Of a DNA stretch of 54,987 nt, positions 8,348 through 16,363 are shown piece after piece (the stretch's first letter is position 1; each line of letters starts with the position of its first letter). Both the position numbers and the translations under genes were made by a program. The notes beneath the pieces were generated by a model. The model was not told where the DNA came from, did no database searches, and was given only the letters and a program-made list of their open reading frames with translations. Location of the stretch: NCBI GenBank assembly GCA_965658355.1, contig CBFHRX010000009.1, positions 1-54,987 of the forward strand, written 5' to 3'. This DNA comes from UBA11891 sp965658355 (GTDB lineage: Bacteria; Bacteroidota; Bacteroidia; Flavobacteriales; Flavobacteriaceae).

Positions 8348-8572
8348 TTATTTAAGAACCGATAAGGAGTTGAGTATTTTTTGGGCTTTCTTGAATTCAT
8401 CTTCATGCACAAAAACTTGCTTAATATCGTGGACAATACCAAAACCAGCCATACGTGCAGATTCGGATTCGTCTTTTATAACGGGAATTATATTTTCAGC
8501 TTGAAGTGCATTTTTCACTGCAAGTACAGCCATTGAAGAGCCCGAAAATAAAAGCCTAAAAGACTGTTCCAT
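8348..8572 (-). CDS. DUF2007 domain protein
   Basis: A 74-aa soluble protein resembling the DUF2007 (putative signal-transducing) family, a small ferredoxin-like fold common in Bacteroidota. Typical features are the N-terminal FRLLFSGSSMAVLAVKNALQAE, where the helix follows a beta strand, and the central GFGIVHDIKQVFVHEDE before a C-terminal helix. No catalytic residues are apparent. It starts 6 nt after the membrane-protein gene at 8579-9265 and is almost certainly cotranscribed with it. DUF2007 proteins are often thought to bind or regulate partners; no role can be assigned here. Confidence 0.8.
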   Translation of the reverse strand: MEQSFRLLFSGSSMAVLAVKNALQAENIIPVIKDESESARMAGFGIVHDIKQVFVHEDEFKKAQKILNSLSVLK

Positions 8573-8578
8573 TCGTAT

Positions 8579-9265
8579 TTATGTTTTATTGTATTTACTA
8601 TTCCAAATGGCAGGGTTGAAATTTTTCCCCAACGCAATTCCGCTGAACAATACTACAGAGGCAACTGCTTTGAACATAAAGAAGTAGAGCATCCAGAAAG
8701 CGGTTGCATCGGCATTTTTGGTAAACAATCCCATAGGCGTAATAGCAGTAAGCAGCAAGCTTATACCTAATAAGAAAACAATAAGGTTCCAAATATTACG
8801 AAAAGGGAGCATGCGAAGTTTTCGAAAGGGATGTAAGTCCTTGCCCCATTTATGAATCAGGTAGAAATAATCATTCCCCATGGGGACAAATAGGAGAGGA
8901 TCATCCGTTTTGGCCAAGCGAAACATGATAGAAGGGGCCATTATTTTCAAACCTTTTAGTTGTGTTTGATGAGCGTCTTCTAATTCGGACATTTTATTTT
9001 TGGCTTCTTGAGGGAGTTTCCCTTTGAAATATTTGAGATCTAAAAAGCGAAGTCGATAATCAATACAGACGTTTTTAATTTCATCTAGTGAATAGATATT
9101 TTTCTCATCGAGCAAATCAAATTCAAAATTATTATCAGAGGAAAAGGTATTCGTGTCTAATACCGCCTGTATTTGATTCATGAAATCCTTTTCGTCTCGT
9201 TGCTTTTGAGCACTGGATTTTAAGACAATTTCTAGATTGGTAGGCGTGAGTGGATTCAACTTCAT
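8579..9265 (-). CDS. Hypothetical membrane protein with cytoplasmic N-domain
   Basis: A 228-aa protein I do not recognise. Residues about 1-135 are soluble, charged and largely helical. Two hydrophobic segments follow at roughly 155-178 and 190-215 (WNLIVFLLGISLLL and FWMLYFFMFKAVASVVLF), then a short polar tail. I start it at ATG 9265 (MKLNPLTP); an upstream in-frame TTG at 9271 adds only two residues. A promoter-like TTTG-N19-TAATTTTA lies at 9315-9285. It precedes the DUF2007 gene by 6 nt, so the two probably act together, perhaps with the small protein docking on the N-domain (inference). Confidence 0.75.
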   Translation of the reverse strand: MKLNPLTPTNLEIVLKSSAQKQRDEKDFMNQIQAVLDTNTFSSDNNFEFDLLDEKNIYSLDEIKNVCIDYRLRFLDLKYFKGKLPQEAKNKMSELEDAHQTQLKGLKIMAPSIMFRLAKTDDPLLFVPMGNDYFYLIHKWGKDLHPFRKLRMLPFRNIWNLIVFLLGISLLLTAITPMGLFTKNADATAFWMLYFFMFKAVASVVLFSGIALGKNFNPAIWNSKYNKT

Positions 9266-9284
9266 AGTCAATTACATTATGAAG

Positions 9285-9315
9285 TAAAATTAGACATTAT
9301 TGTCTGAAAGTCAAA
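9285..9315 (-). promoter_or_regulatory. Candidate promoter of the membrane protein/DUF2007 operon
   Basis: On the minus strand, TTTG (9315-9312), a 19-nt spacer and TAATTTTA (9292-9285) match the Bacteroidota consensus with one mismatch in the -7 box. Confidence 0.5.
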
Positions 9316-9337
9316 TCAAAAAAAAATAAAATAACAT

Positions 9338-11761
9338 TTAACGCAACTGTGCCTCTAATTCGCTTTCAAATGCTGTTTGCAGTTTTTTCATAATCTTGTC
9401 AATCTGCTTGTCTGTAAGTGTTTTGTTGGGATCCTGAAATTCAAAACTCACGCCGTAGGATTTTTGATCTTTGGCTAGATTTTTCCCTTGATAAACATCA
9501 AAAAGTCCCACTTTCTGAAGTAGTTTACGTTCTGTTTTAAAAGCCAAGCTTTCAATCGCATGAAAGCTAATTTCAGTTGAAATCAATAAGGCAAAATCTC
9601 GACGACTTGTTGGGAATTTTGAGATGGGAGATAGTGTTAGTTCCTTCTGAAAGGCGTATTGCCGCACTAATTCCCAATCCAGTTCCGCATAATAGACAGT
9701 TTTATCAATTGAAAACTCTTTTGTGATACTCGTGGCAACAATCCCCATTCTTCCGATGATTTTTGCCCCTACTCGCCACTCAATTCCTTCTGAATAGGTT
9801 GGGTGATCCGAATAGTCACATGAGCTGATATCGATAGCCAAACGCGCCCAAAGACTTTCGATAGCGCCTTTAAAAAAGGAAAAAGAAGTAGGGGGGTTGG
9901 AACTGTCCCAATTTTCATCAAAAGGACTTCCAACTAACGATAGGGCTATATATTTCCGTTCTATAAAATCACTGTCTTGTGAAGCGTATGTTTTTCCTAT
10001 TTCAAAAAGCTTCAGATTCTTTGCCTGACGATTTAGGTTAAAACCAATTGTCTCTAGAGATGAAAACAACAAGCTGCTTCTTAGCTGGGATAATTCTTGC
10101 CCTAAGGGATTTAGTAAATGAACTCCGTTAAGATGCTGTAAACTAGGATCTAATTTTTGATAGGCAGGAGAGCTCAGTGAGTTGTTTATAATTTCAGAAA
10201 ACCCCATTCCAACGAGGGTTTGCGCTAGTAATTCTTCAATTTGGTGAGCGCTTTTGCTGTCAAAGTTTGGAAAAGGCATTTGAAGGGAAGGTGCGGCGGT
10301 AATTGAATTGTATCCGTAAACGCGAAGGATCTCTTCAATCACATCAGCAGCTCGTGTTACATCGACTCTATAAGGAGGGATAGAAAGCCCGATGCCTGTT
10401 TCAGATACAGACTCAATGGTAATATCAAGTGCATTTAGAATAAGGGTTAGTTTCTCTTTGGGTATTTCTTGCCCTATGACATCCTTTAGCTGATTGTGTT
10501 GTAAAAATAATTGTTTGGGGTTGGGTTCTGGTAGCGCTATTTCAATAAGCTCACTGCTGATAGTGCCTCCCGCAAGTTTTTTAATCAAAATAGCGGCTCT
10601 CTTTATAGCATACTCCGTGAGTAAAGGATCAATTCCTCTCTCATAACGGAATGATGCGTCGGTATTGAGCCCGTGCCTTTTTGCCGTCTTACGAATGCTT
10701 ACAGGGTCAAAATAGGCAGCTTCTAAAAAAACATGCTTCGTTTCTTTTCCTACTCCAGAATCGATACCACCAAAAACACCCGCTATGCACAAGGGTTTTT
10801 CATCGTCACAGATCATTAAGTCATCAGCATCTAATTTTCGTTCCTCTCCGTCAAGCGTTACAAAAGGGGTGTTTTCAGCAACAGTTTGTACTTTAATATT
10901 TCCTTTTATTTTGTCCGCATCAAAAGCATGTAAAGGCTGTCCTAAGTCATGTAAAACAAAATTGGTGATGTCTACGATATTATTTTTGGGGCTTATCCCA
11001 ATGGCTTTTAATCTATTTTGGAGCCAATCAGGGGAGGGTCCTACTTGAATATCGCGAATCATCAAACCTATATATCTTGGGGCTTTGTTCGGATCTTTAA
11101 CCTGTATCTCAATGGGGTGTGATTGCTGATCAATATGAAAGGAGCTTACTTCCGGTGTAGACCAGTCTGCTTGGATGCCTTGCAAGACACAAGCGGCATT
11201 TAAGTCTCTGGCCACTCCCATGTGACTCATAGCATCTGCGCGATTCGGCGTTAAACCAATTTCAAAAACAGTGTCATTTTCAATTTCAAAAACCTCACTA
11301 CAGAGCGTTCCAGCCTGAAGTGATTCATTTAATACAAGAATGCCATCATGACTGTCGCCGAGGTTCAATTCATCTTCAGCACAGATCATTCCTTCACTAA
11401 GCTCTCCTCGAATCTTGCTCTTTTTAATTTGGAATGCTGTGCCCTCTCCATCATAAAGGGTGGTTCCTACAGTGGCCACAGCCACTTTTTGACCAGCAGC
11501 TACATTTGGAGCGCCACAAACAATGGGAACGATTTTATCATTTCCTAGCGCCACCTTCGTTCGTTTTAAACGGTCGGCATTTGGATGTTGCTCGCAACTC
11601 AATACCTCTCCGACAACTACCCCTTGCAATCCCCCGGGTACAGAACAGTATTCTTCAATTCCTTCTACTTCTAGTCCTAAATCTGTAAGCATTTCTGAAA
11701 CTTTTGAAACAGATAGGTCTACGTTTATGTATTGTTTAAGCCAATTGTATGAGATTTTCAA
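9338..11761 (-). CDS. pheT: Phenylalanine--tRNA ligase beta subunit
   Basis: An 807-aa beta subunit of the alpha2-beta2 enzyme that charges tRNA-Phe. It begins MKISYNWLKQYI. The OB-fold tRNA-binding domain (about 40-150; HPNADRLKRTKV) and the B3/B4 editing domain (about 210-390) come next. B5 (about 400-480, with SIPPYRVDVTRAADVIEEI) and the catalytic-like core follow. A C-terminal ferredoxin-like anticodon-binding domain (FPTSRRDFALL) ends the protein. Length is as expected. The alpha subunit pheS is not in the window, which is usual in Bacteroidota, where the subunits are often unlinked. A -7 box at 11808-11801 gives it its own promoter. Cytoplasmic and essential. Confidence 0.98.
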   Translation of the reverse strand: MKISYNWLKQYINVDLSVSKVSEMLTDLGLEVEGIEEYCSVPGGLQGVVVGEVLSCEQHPNADRLKRTKVALGNDKIVPIVCGAPNVAAGQKVAVATVGTTLYDGEGTAFQIKKSKIRGELSEGMICAEDELNLGDSHDGILVLNESLQAGTLCSEVFEIENDTVFEIGLTPNRADAMSHMGVARDLNAACVLQGIQADWSTPEVSSFHIDQQSHPIEIQVKDPNKAPRYIGLMIRDIQVGPSPDWLQNRLKAIGISPKNNIVDITNFVLHDLGQPLHAFDADKIKGNIKVQTVAENTPFVTLDGEERKLDADDLMICDDEKPLCIAGVFGGIDSGVGKETKHVFLEAAYFDPVSIRKTAKRHGLNTDASFRYERGIDPLLTEYAIKRAAILIKKLAGGTISSELIEIALPEPNPKQLFLQHNQLKDVIGQEIPKEKLTLILNALDITIESVSETGIGLSIPPYRVDVTRAADVIEEILRVYGYNSITAAPSLQMPFPNFDSKSAHQIEELLAQTLVGMGFSEIINNSLSSPAYQKLDPSLQHLNGVHLLNPLGQELSQLRSSLLFSSLETIGFNLNRQAKNLKLFEIGKTYASQDSDFIERKYIALSLVGSPFDENWDSSNPPTSFSFFKGAIESLWARLAIDISSCDYSDHPTYSEGIEWRVGAKIIGRMGIVATSITKEFSIDKTVYYAELDWELVRQYAFQKELTLSPISKFPTSRRDFALLISTEISFHAIESLAFKTERKLLQKVGLFDVYQGKNLAKDQKSYGVSFEFQDPNKTLTDKQIDKIMKKLQTAFESELEAQLR

Positions 11762-11800
11762 AGCTGCTGTGTTGTTTTTATAGATGGATTAATCAGGAAG

Positions 11801-11808
11801 CAAATATA
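11801..11808 (-). promoter_or_regulatory. -7 box upstream of pheT
   Basis: TATATTTG on the minus strand is an exact TAnnTTTG match about 40 nt before the pheT start. No clear TTG is found at the -33 position. Confidence 0.5.
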
Positions 11809-11843
11809 CAGGAACTACACTAAAGAGTAAATGGATTTTATGC

Positions 11844-13943
11844 CTAACTAATGTATTTCCACAAGGCTTTATTTTGAGTTAAGGCTGTTAGGACTGTCTT
11901 TACACCTTGATGCTCTTCTTTTTTCAGATCTGGATCCTGCTGAAGAATTGATTCAGCCCAATTTCGAGCTAGTATCAATAGCTCTTGATCTTTCACCAAA
12001 TTCGCAATGTTGAGCTGTAATATTCCACTTTGTTGGGTTCCCATAAGGTCTCCAGGCCCCCGCAGGCGTAAATCTACCTCTGCAATGTCAAAGCCATCAT
12101 TGGTTCGGACCATTGTATCCAGTCGTGTGCGACTTTCTTCTGATAACTTTTCGCCACTCATCAGGATACAATAACTTTGATCACTGCCTCTTCCTACTCG
12201 CCCTCTTAATTGATGCAACTGGGAAAGCCCAAATCGCTCTGCGCTTTCAATGACCATAACCGAAGCATTGGGAATATTTACGCCCACTTCAATTACGGTA
12301 GTCGCAATTAATAATTGTGTTTCTTTTTTCTGAAAACGTTGCATTTCGTACTCCTTTGCGTCAGGCTTCATTCTACCGTGTACAATGCTAATTTGATAAG
12401 TAGGGGCGGGAAAAGAACGCTGGAGGCTTTCATAACCATCCATAAGATCTTTGTAGTCTAGCTTTTCTGACTCCTCAATTAATGGATAGACGACATAAAT
12501 CTGCCGGCCCTTTTTTATTTCCTCTTTAAGGAATTGAAAAACCTTAAGCCGGTTGCTGTCTTTTCGCCATACTGTTTTGATGGCTTTTCTTCCAGGAGGG
12601 AGTTCGTCTATCACAGAGACATCCAAATCTCCATAAAGACTCATGGCGAGGGTTCGGGGGATAGGGGTGGCAGTCATCACTAGGATATGGGGCGGAAGTT
12701 GGTTTTTTTTCCAAAGTTTTGCTCTTTGGGCAACTCCAAAGCGGTGTTGCTCGTCGATAATTGCCAAACCTAGATTGGCGAATTGTACTTTATCTTCTAA
12801 TACAGCATGAGTTCCTACTAAAATATGCAAAGAACCTGCTTGAAGGTTTTCATGGATTGGAGTACGGTCTGCTTTTTTTGTGGAGCCCGTTAACAAGGCA
12901 ATTGTAACCGAACTGCCACGAAGCAATTCGCTTAAAGAGTGAAAGTGTTGTTGCGCTAAAATTTCTGTAGGTGCCATCAAGCAAGCTTGAAAACCATTAT
13001 CTATTCCAATCAACATACTCATTAACGCAATGATGGTTTTTCCCGAGCCTACATCTCCTTGTAAAAGCCTGTTCATTTGAATCCCTGTCCCTAGATCGTG
13101 ACGAATTTCTTTCAATACTTTTTTTTGTGCGTTTGTGAGCGAAAAAGGGAGTGCTTTTTGATAAAAGGAATTGAAGACAGCTCCTACTTTTTCAAATGCA
13201 TAGCCTTTTATTTGTTGTTGTCTTAATTGTTTTTTCTTTAGCAACTGCATTTGAATAAAAAATAATTCTTCAACTTTTAAGCGTACCTGAGCAGCACTTA
13301 ATTGAGAGTGATTTTCAGGAAAATGAATGTATTTGTAGGCAGCATTTTTATCAATTAATCCTATAGATTCTATCATTTTTCTAGGAAGTGATTCTGTGTA
13401 GCTTCCTTCCAGATTAGTATATAATTGATGCTGCGCTTGCTTCATAACTTTTTGACTAACTCCTTTTTGCACTAACTTTTCTGTCGAAGGATAAATAGGG
13501 TGCAAGCCTAAATGGTATTGCTGCTCAAAGTTTTCAATGGGTGTTACTTCCGGGTGTGGAATACTGGCTCTATTTGCGTACCAATTGAGTTTTCCAAAAA
13601 CCACAAACTCTTTGTTTGGCTTTAGTTGCTCTTGGATCCATTTTTGTCCTCGAAACCAAACCAGTTCAATCTTTCCTGTGGCGTCTTCAAAACTGGCAAC
13701 GAGACGGCTTCCTCTTTTCTGTGGAATGCTTTTTAAGTGTGTTATTGTCCCTTTAATTTGAATTTCCGCATTGTTTTTTGGAAGGGCATTGAGCGAATGG
13801 AACTGACTTCTATCTACATATCTATTGGGGAATAAATGCAAGAGATCATGGTAAGTGCGTACTCCAAGTTCTTCCTTAAGCAAGCGCGCTCTGTTAGGTC
13901 CTATGCCTTTTAAATAGTCAAGCTCTGTTTCCATTTGCTTCAT
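11844..13943 (-). CDS. recG: ATP-dependent DNA helicase RecG
   Basis: A branch-migration helicase that remodels stalled replication forks and Holliday junctions; 699 aa from ATG 13943. The N-terminal helix-hairpin-like part reads YLKGIGPNRARLL, then comes the OB-fold wedge domain (about 50-170). Helicase motifs follow in order: LLQGDVGSGKT (Walker A), MAPTEILAQQH, IDEQHRFG (DEQH box), MTATPIPRT, TVIEVGVN and HQLRGRVGRG. The C-terminal RecG domain reads LRGPGDLMGTQQSG. Upstream in-frame GTG 13949 and downstream ATG 13934 are alternative starts. RecG relatives I recall start just ahead of the YLKG motif, which fits 13943. Confidence 0.97.
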   Translation of the reverse strand: MKQMETELDYLKGIGPNRARLLKEELGVRTYHDLLHLFPNRYVDRSQFHSLNALPKNNAEIQIKGTITHLKSIPQKRGSRLVASFEDATGKIELVWFRGQKWIQEQLKPNKEFVVFGKLNWYANRASIPHPEVTPIENFEQQYHLGLHPIYPSTEKLVQKGVSQKVMKQAQHQLYTNLEGSYTESLPRKMIESIGLIDKNAAYKYIHFPENHSQLSAAQVRLKVEELFFIQMQLLKKKQLRQQQIKGYAFEKVGAVFNSFYQKALPFSLTNAQKKVLKEIRHDLGTGIQMNRLLQGDVGSGKTIIALMSMLIGIDNGFQACLMAPTEILAQQHFHSLSELLRGSSVTIALLTGSTKKADRTPIHENLQAGSLHILVGTHAVLEDKVQFANLGLAIIDEQHRFGVAQRAKLWKKNQLPPHILVMTATPIPRTLAMSLYGDLDVSVIDELPPGRKAIKTVWRKDSNRLKVFQFLKEEIKKGRQIYVVYPLIEESEKLDYKDLMDGYESLQRSFPAPTYQISIVHGRMKPDAKEYEMQRFQKKETQLLIATTVIEVGVNIPNASVMVIESAERFGLSQLHQLRGRVGRGSDQSYCILMSGEKLSEESRTRLDTMVRTNDGFDIAEVDLRLRGPGDLMGTQQSGILQLNIANLVKDQELLILARNWAESILQQDPDLKKEEHQGVKTVLTALTQNKALWKYIS

Positions 13944-14079
13944 GGTCACAAGTTAATTTTTTCCTACTTTTTTTCCATTGTTTTGATCGGACAATCCCTG
14001 ATTTTTTAATCTGTAGAAAGCTTTATCGACACAGCTTATTTCTTAATTAACCCCTATATTTAATTGCATATTAACAAGT

Positions 14080-14982
14080 ATGAAACGAGCACTAGTAATT
14101 TCAGGAGGTGGATCAAAAGGCGCTTTTGCGGGTGGGATAGCACAAAAGCTTTTAGAAACAAACCCGACTCCTTATGATATGTTTTTGGGCACCTCTACTG
14201 GTAGTTTGTTGGTTTCACACCTGGCCTTGGGGAAAGTGGCCGATATTAAAAAAGCGTTTACCGAAGTTACTCAAGAGGCCATTTTCGACAACAATCCTTT
14301 TCGAATCTATTACAGAAATGGAATCGAAAAAATTAAAATGAACCATATCAATATATTAAAGAATTTTTTTTGGGGCCGCAAGACCTTTGGTGAAAGCAGA
14401 TCTCTTCGAGAATTGATTCAGCGTGAAATACCCCCTTCGCTATTTAAAAGGCTTCAAGAACAGGCTACTGATGTAATTGTATGTGTGTCTAATCTTAGTT
14501 TAAATCAACCCGAGTTTAAGACCTTAAAAGAATGCCAGTACCAAGATTTTATAGATTGGATATGGATATCGTGTAATTATGTTCCGTTTATGAGTCTCGT
14601 CATCAAAAATAAATACGAATATGCTGATGGGGGTTTTGGTTGCGTTGTAGCCATAGAAGAAGCCATTAAGCGAGGCGCTAGAGAAGTTGATGTTATCGTC
14701 TTGTCTACGGAGTCACAATCTGTGAACCGACTGCGATCACGAAACCCTTTTGATTTACTTACGACCACTTTTGAGTTTATGTCAGAAAGAATAGAAAAGC
14801 AAAACCTGCATATCGGCCAGTTAAAAGCAAAAGAAAAAAATTGTCAGTTGCGCCTTTTCTACACCCCTAGAGTATTGACCACCAACTCTCTAGTTTTTAA
14901 TAAAGAGCAAATGAATCGTTGGTGGAAAGAAGGCTACGAGCATGCTGAACAGTTGCTGATTAGACCAGCCTCTATTCTCTAG
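14080..14982 (+). CDS. Patatin-like phospholipase
   Basis: A 300-aa patatin-family lipid acyl hydrolase with the Ser-Asp dyad. The oxyanion loop is GGGSKG (9-14), the nucleophile Ser39 lies in GTSTGS, and Asp183 lies in YADGG (normally DGG or DGA). No signal peptide or membrane segment is visible, so it probably acts in the cytoplasm or at the inner face of the membrane. It is much shorter than the outer-membrane PlpD/FplA type and has no barrel. The gene stands alone, convergent with the M20 peptidase gene. A TATATTTA sequence (14055-14062) about 18 nt upstream is one mismatch from a -7 box. Confidence 0.88.
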   Translation: MKRALVISGGGSKGAFAGGIAQKLLETNPTPYDMFLGTSTGSLLVSHLALGKVADIKKAFTEVTQEAIFDNNPFRIYYRNGIEKIKMNHINILKNFFWGRKTFGESRSLRELIQREIPPSLFKRLQEQATDVIVCVSNLSLNQPEFKTLKECQYQDFIDWIWISCNYVPFMSLVIKNKYEYADGGFGCVVAIEEAIKRGAREVDVIVLSTESQSVNRLRSRNPFDLLTTTFEFMSERIEKQNLHIGQLKAKEKNCQLRLFYTPRVLTTNSLVFNKEQMNRWWKEGYEHAEQLLIRPASIL

Positions 14983-15003
14983 TTCGAGTTGTAATCGAGT
15001 GAT

Positions 15004-16275
15004 TTACTTCTCTAAATAATCAATCGTTAGTTGGGTCAGTGCCTTTACACCGAGCAAAAGCCCACTGTCATCAACAATAAAATCAGGTGTATGATGCGAG
15101 GGCGCCTCCTCTTCTTTCATATCAAGTGGCGTCCCCCCTAAGAAAAAAAACAAGCCAGGCACTTCCTGCTGATAATAAGAGAAGTCTTCAGCCCCTGTCA
15201 TCGCATTAATTAAATTGATATTCTCTTTACCGGCCACTTTTTCAAGGGTGGGTAGCATTTGCTTTGTCAGATTCAGATCGTTAAAGGTAATAGCCGTACC
15301 GTCTTGAATATCCACTGTTGCTTTTGCTCCATAAGCTTCTGCAATCTTGGGGACAAGGACATTCATTCGTTCCCGGATTACTTCTTTCATTTCAGGGTCT
15401 AATGTTCGGATAGTACCAATCATTTCAACATCTTCTGGAATGATATTAAAGCGCAAGCCTCCATGAATGGAACCCACTGATACGACTGCCGCTTCTTTTG
15501 TGAGTTCCGAGTCTCTACTTACTAGAGTTTGCAGTCCATCAATTATTTGAGCGGCAACAACAATAGGGTCTTTACTTTGCCATGGGGTTGATCCATGGGC
15601 TTGTTTCCCCATGATATTAATGACAAAGCGTTGTGAGGCTGCCATTGTTCCACCAGGTTTATAATTGATTTTTCCGACATGGGTGCCCGAGTTAATGTGC
15701 AAGCCAAAAATGGCATCTACTTTGGGGTTTTCAAGAACTCCTTGTTCCACCATCATCTTAGCGGCTCCTGTTTCTCCAGGAGGGGGGCCTTCTTCAGCGG
15801 GTTGGAAAATAAATTTAACAGATCCAGCGAAATCATTGTTTTTGGCCAATATTTCAGCTACACCCATCAGGATCGCCACATGAGTATCGTGACCACAAGC
15901 GTGCATTACCGGAACTTTATTTCCCATAAATTCACCAATGGCTTGAGAACGATAGGGGAGGTCATTGCGTTCTTCAACGGGGAGTGCATCCATATCAGCG
16001 CGTAGGGCAACAACTTTACCTGGTCTTTTGCCTTTTAATAAGCCTACAACCCCAGTATGGGCGACACCAGTTTGGACTTCTATACCCAAGGACTCAAGGT
16101 GTTTGGCCACTTTTTCTGCCGTTCTAAACTCTCGATTCGAAAGTTCTGGGTTTTGGTGAATATCGTGCCGCCACTCGATTACTTTGGATTCAATCTTGGA
16201 ATAACTTTTCGGTGAAATTTGCCCTATCGAATAAAACGAGACGAGCAATGATAGTAGGGTTGTAAGATGCTTCAT
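15004..16275 (-). CDS. M20 family metallo-amidohydrolase, exported
   Basis: A 423-aa di-zinc hydrolase of the M20D group (N-acyl-amino-acid amidohydrolase, hippurate or indole-acetyl-amino-acid hydrolase type). A signal peptide (MKHLTTLLSLLVSFYSIGQ) indicates export. Metal-site motifs are visible: LRADMDALP, HACGHDTHVA and FQPAEEGPPPGETGA. The catalytic half flanks a dimerisation domain (about 210-330). The C-terminal GAEDFSYYQ and PSHHTPDF carry the last ligands. I start at ATG 16275; the reading extends seven codons further (MGIYYLI), but that spoils the signal peptide. A promoter-like TTG-N19-TATATTGG lies at 16322-16293. The natural substrate is unknown. Confidence 0.9.
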   Translation of the reverse strand: MKHLTTLLSLLVSFYSIGQISPKSYSKIESKVIEWRHDIHQNPELSNREFRTAEKVAKHLESLGIEVQTGVAHTGVVGLLKGKRPGKVVALRADMDALPVEERNDLPYRSQAIGEFMGNKVPVMHACGHDTHVAILMGVAEILAKNNDFAGSVKFIFQPAEEGPPPGETGAAKMMVEQGVLENPKVDAIFGLHINSGTHVGKINYKPGGTMAASQRFVINIMGKQAHGSTPWQSKDPIVVAAQIIDGLQTLVSRDSELTKEAAVVSVGSIHGGLRFNIIPEDVEMIGTIRTLDPEMKEVIRERMNVLVPKIAEAYGAKATVDIQDGTAITFNDLNLTKQMLPTLEKVAGKENINLINAMTGAEDFSYYQQEVPGLFFFLGGTPLDMKEEEAPSHHTPDFIVDDSGLLLGVKALTQLTIDYLEK

Positions 16276-16292
16276 AATTAAATAATAGATAC

Positions 16293-16322
16293 CCAATATA
16301 AGATGTTTATAATTATCAGCAA
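16293..16322 (-). promoter_or_regulatory. Candidate promoter of the M20 peptidase gene
   Basis: On the minus strand, TTG (16322-16320), a 19-nt spacer and TATATTGG (16300-16293) match the consensus with one mismatch in the -7 box. The gene start is 18 nt downstream. Confidence 0.5.
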
Positions 16323-16363
16323 AAGTTCTAATCCTAGAGGCATTAAAGCCTTATTTTTAAACA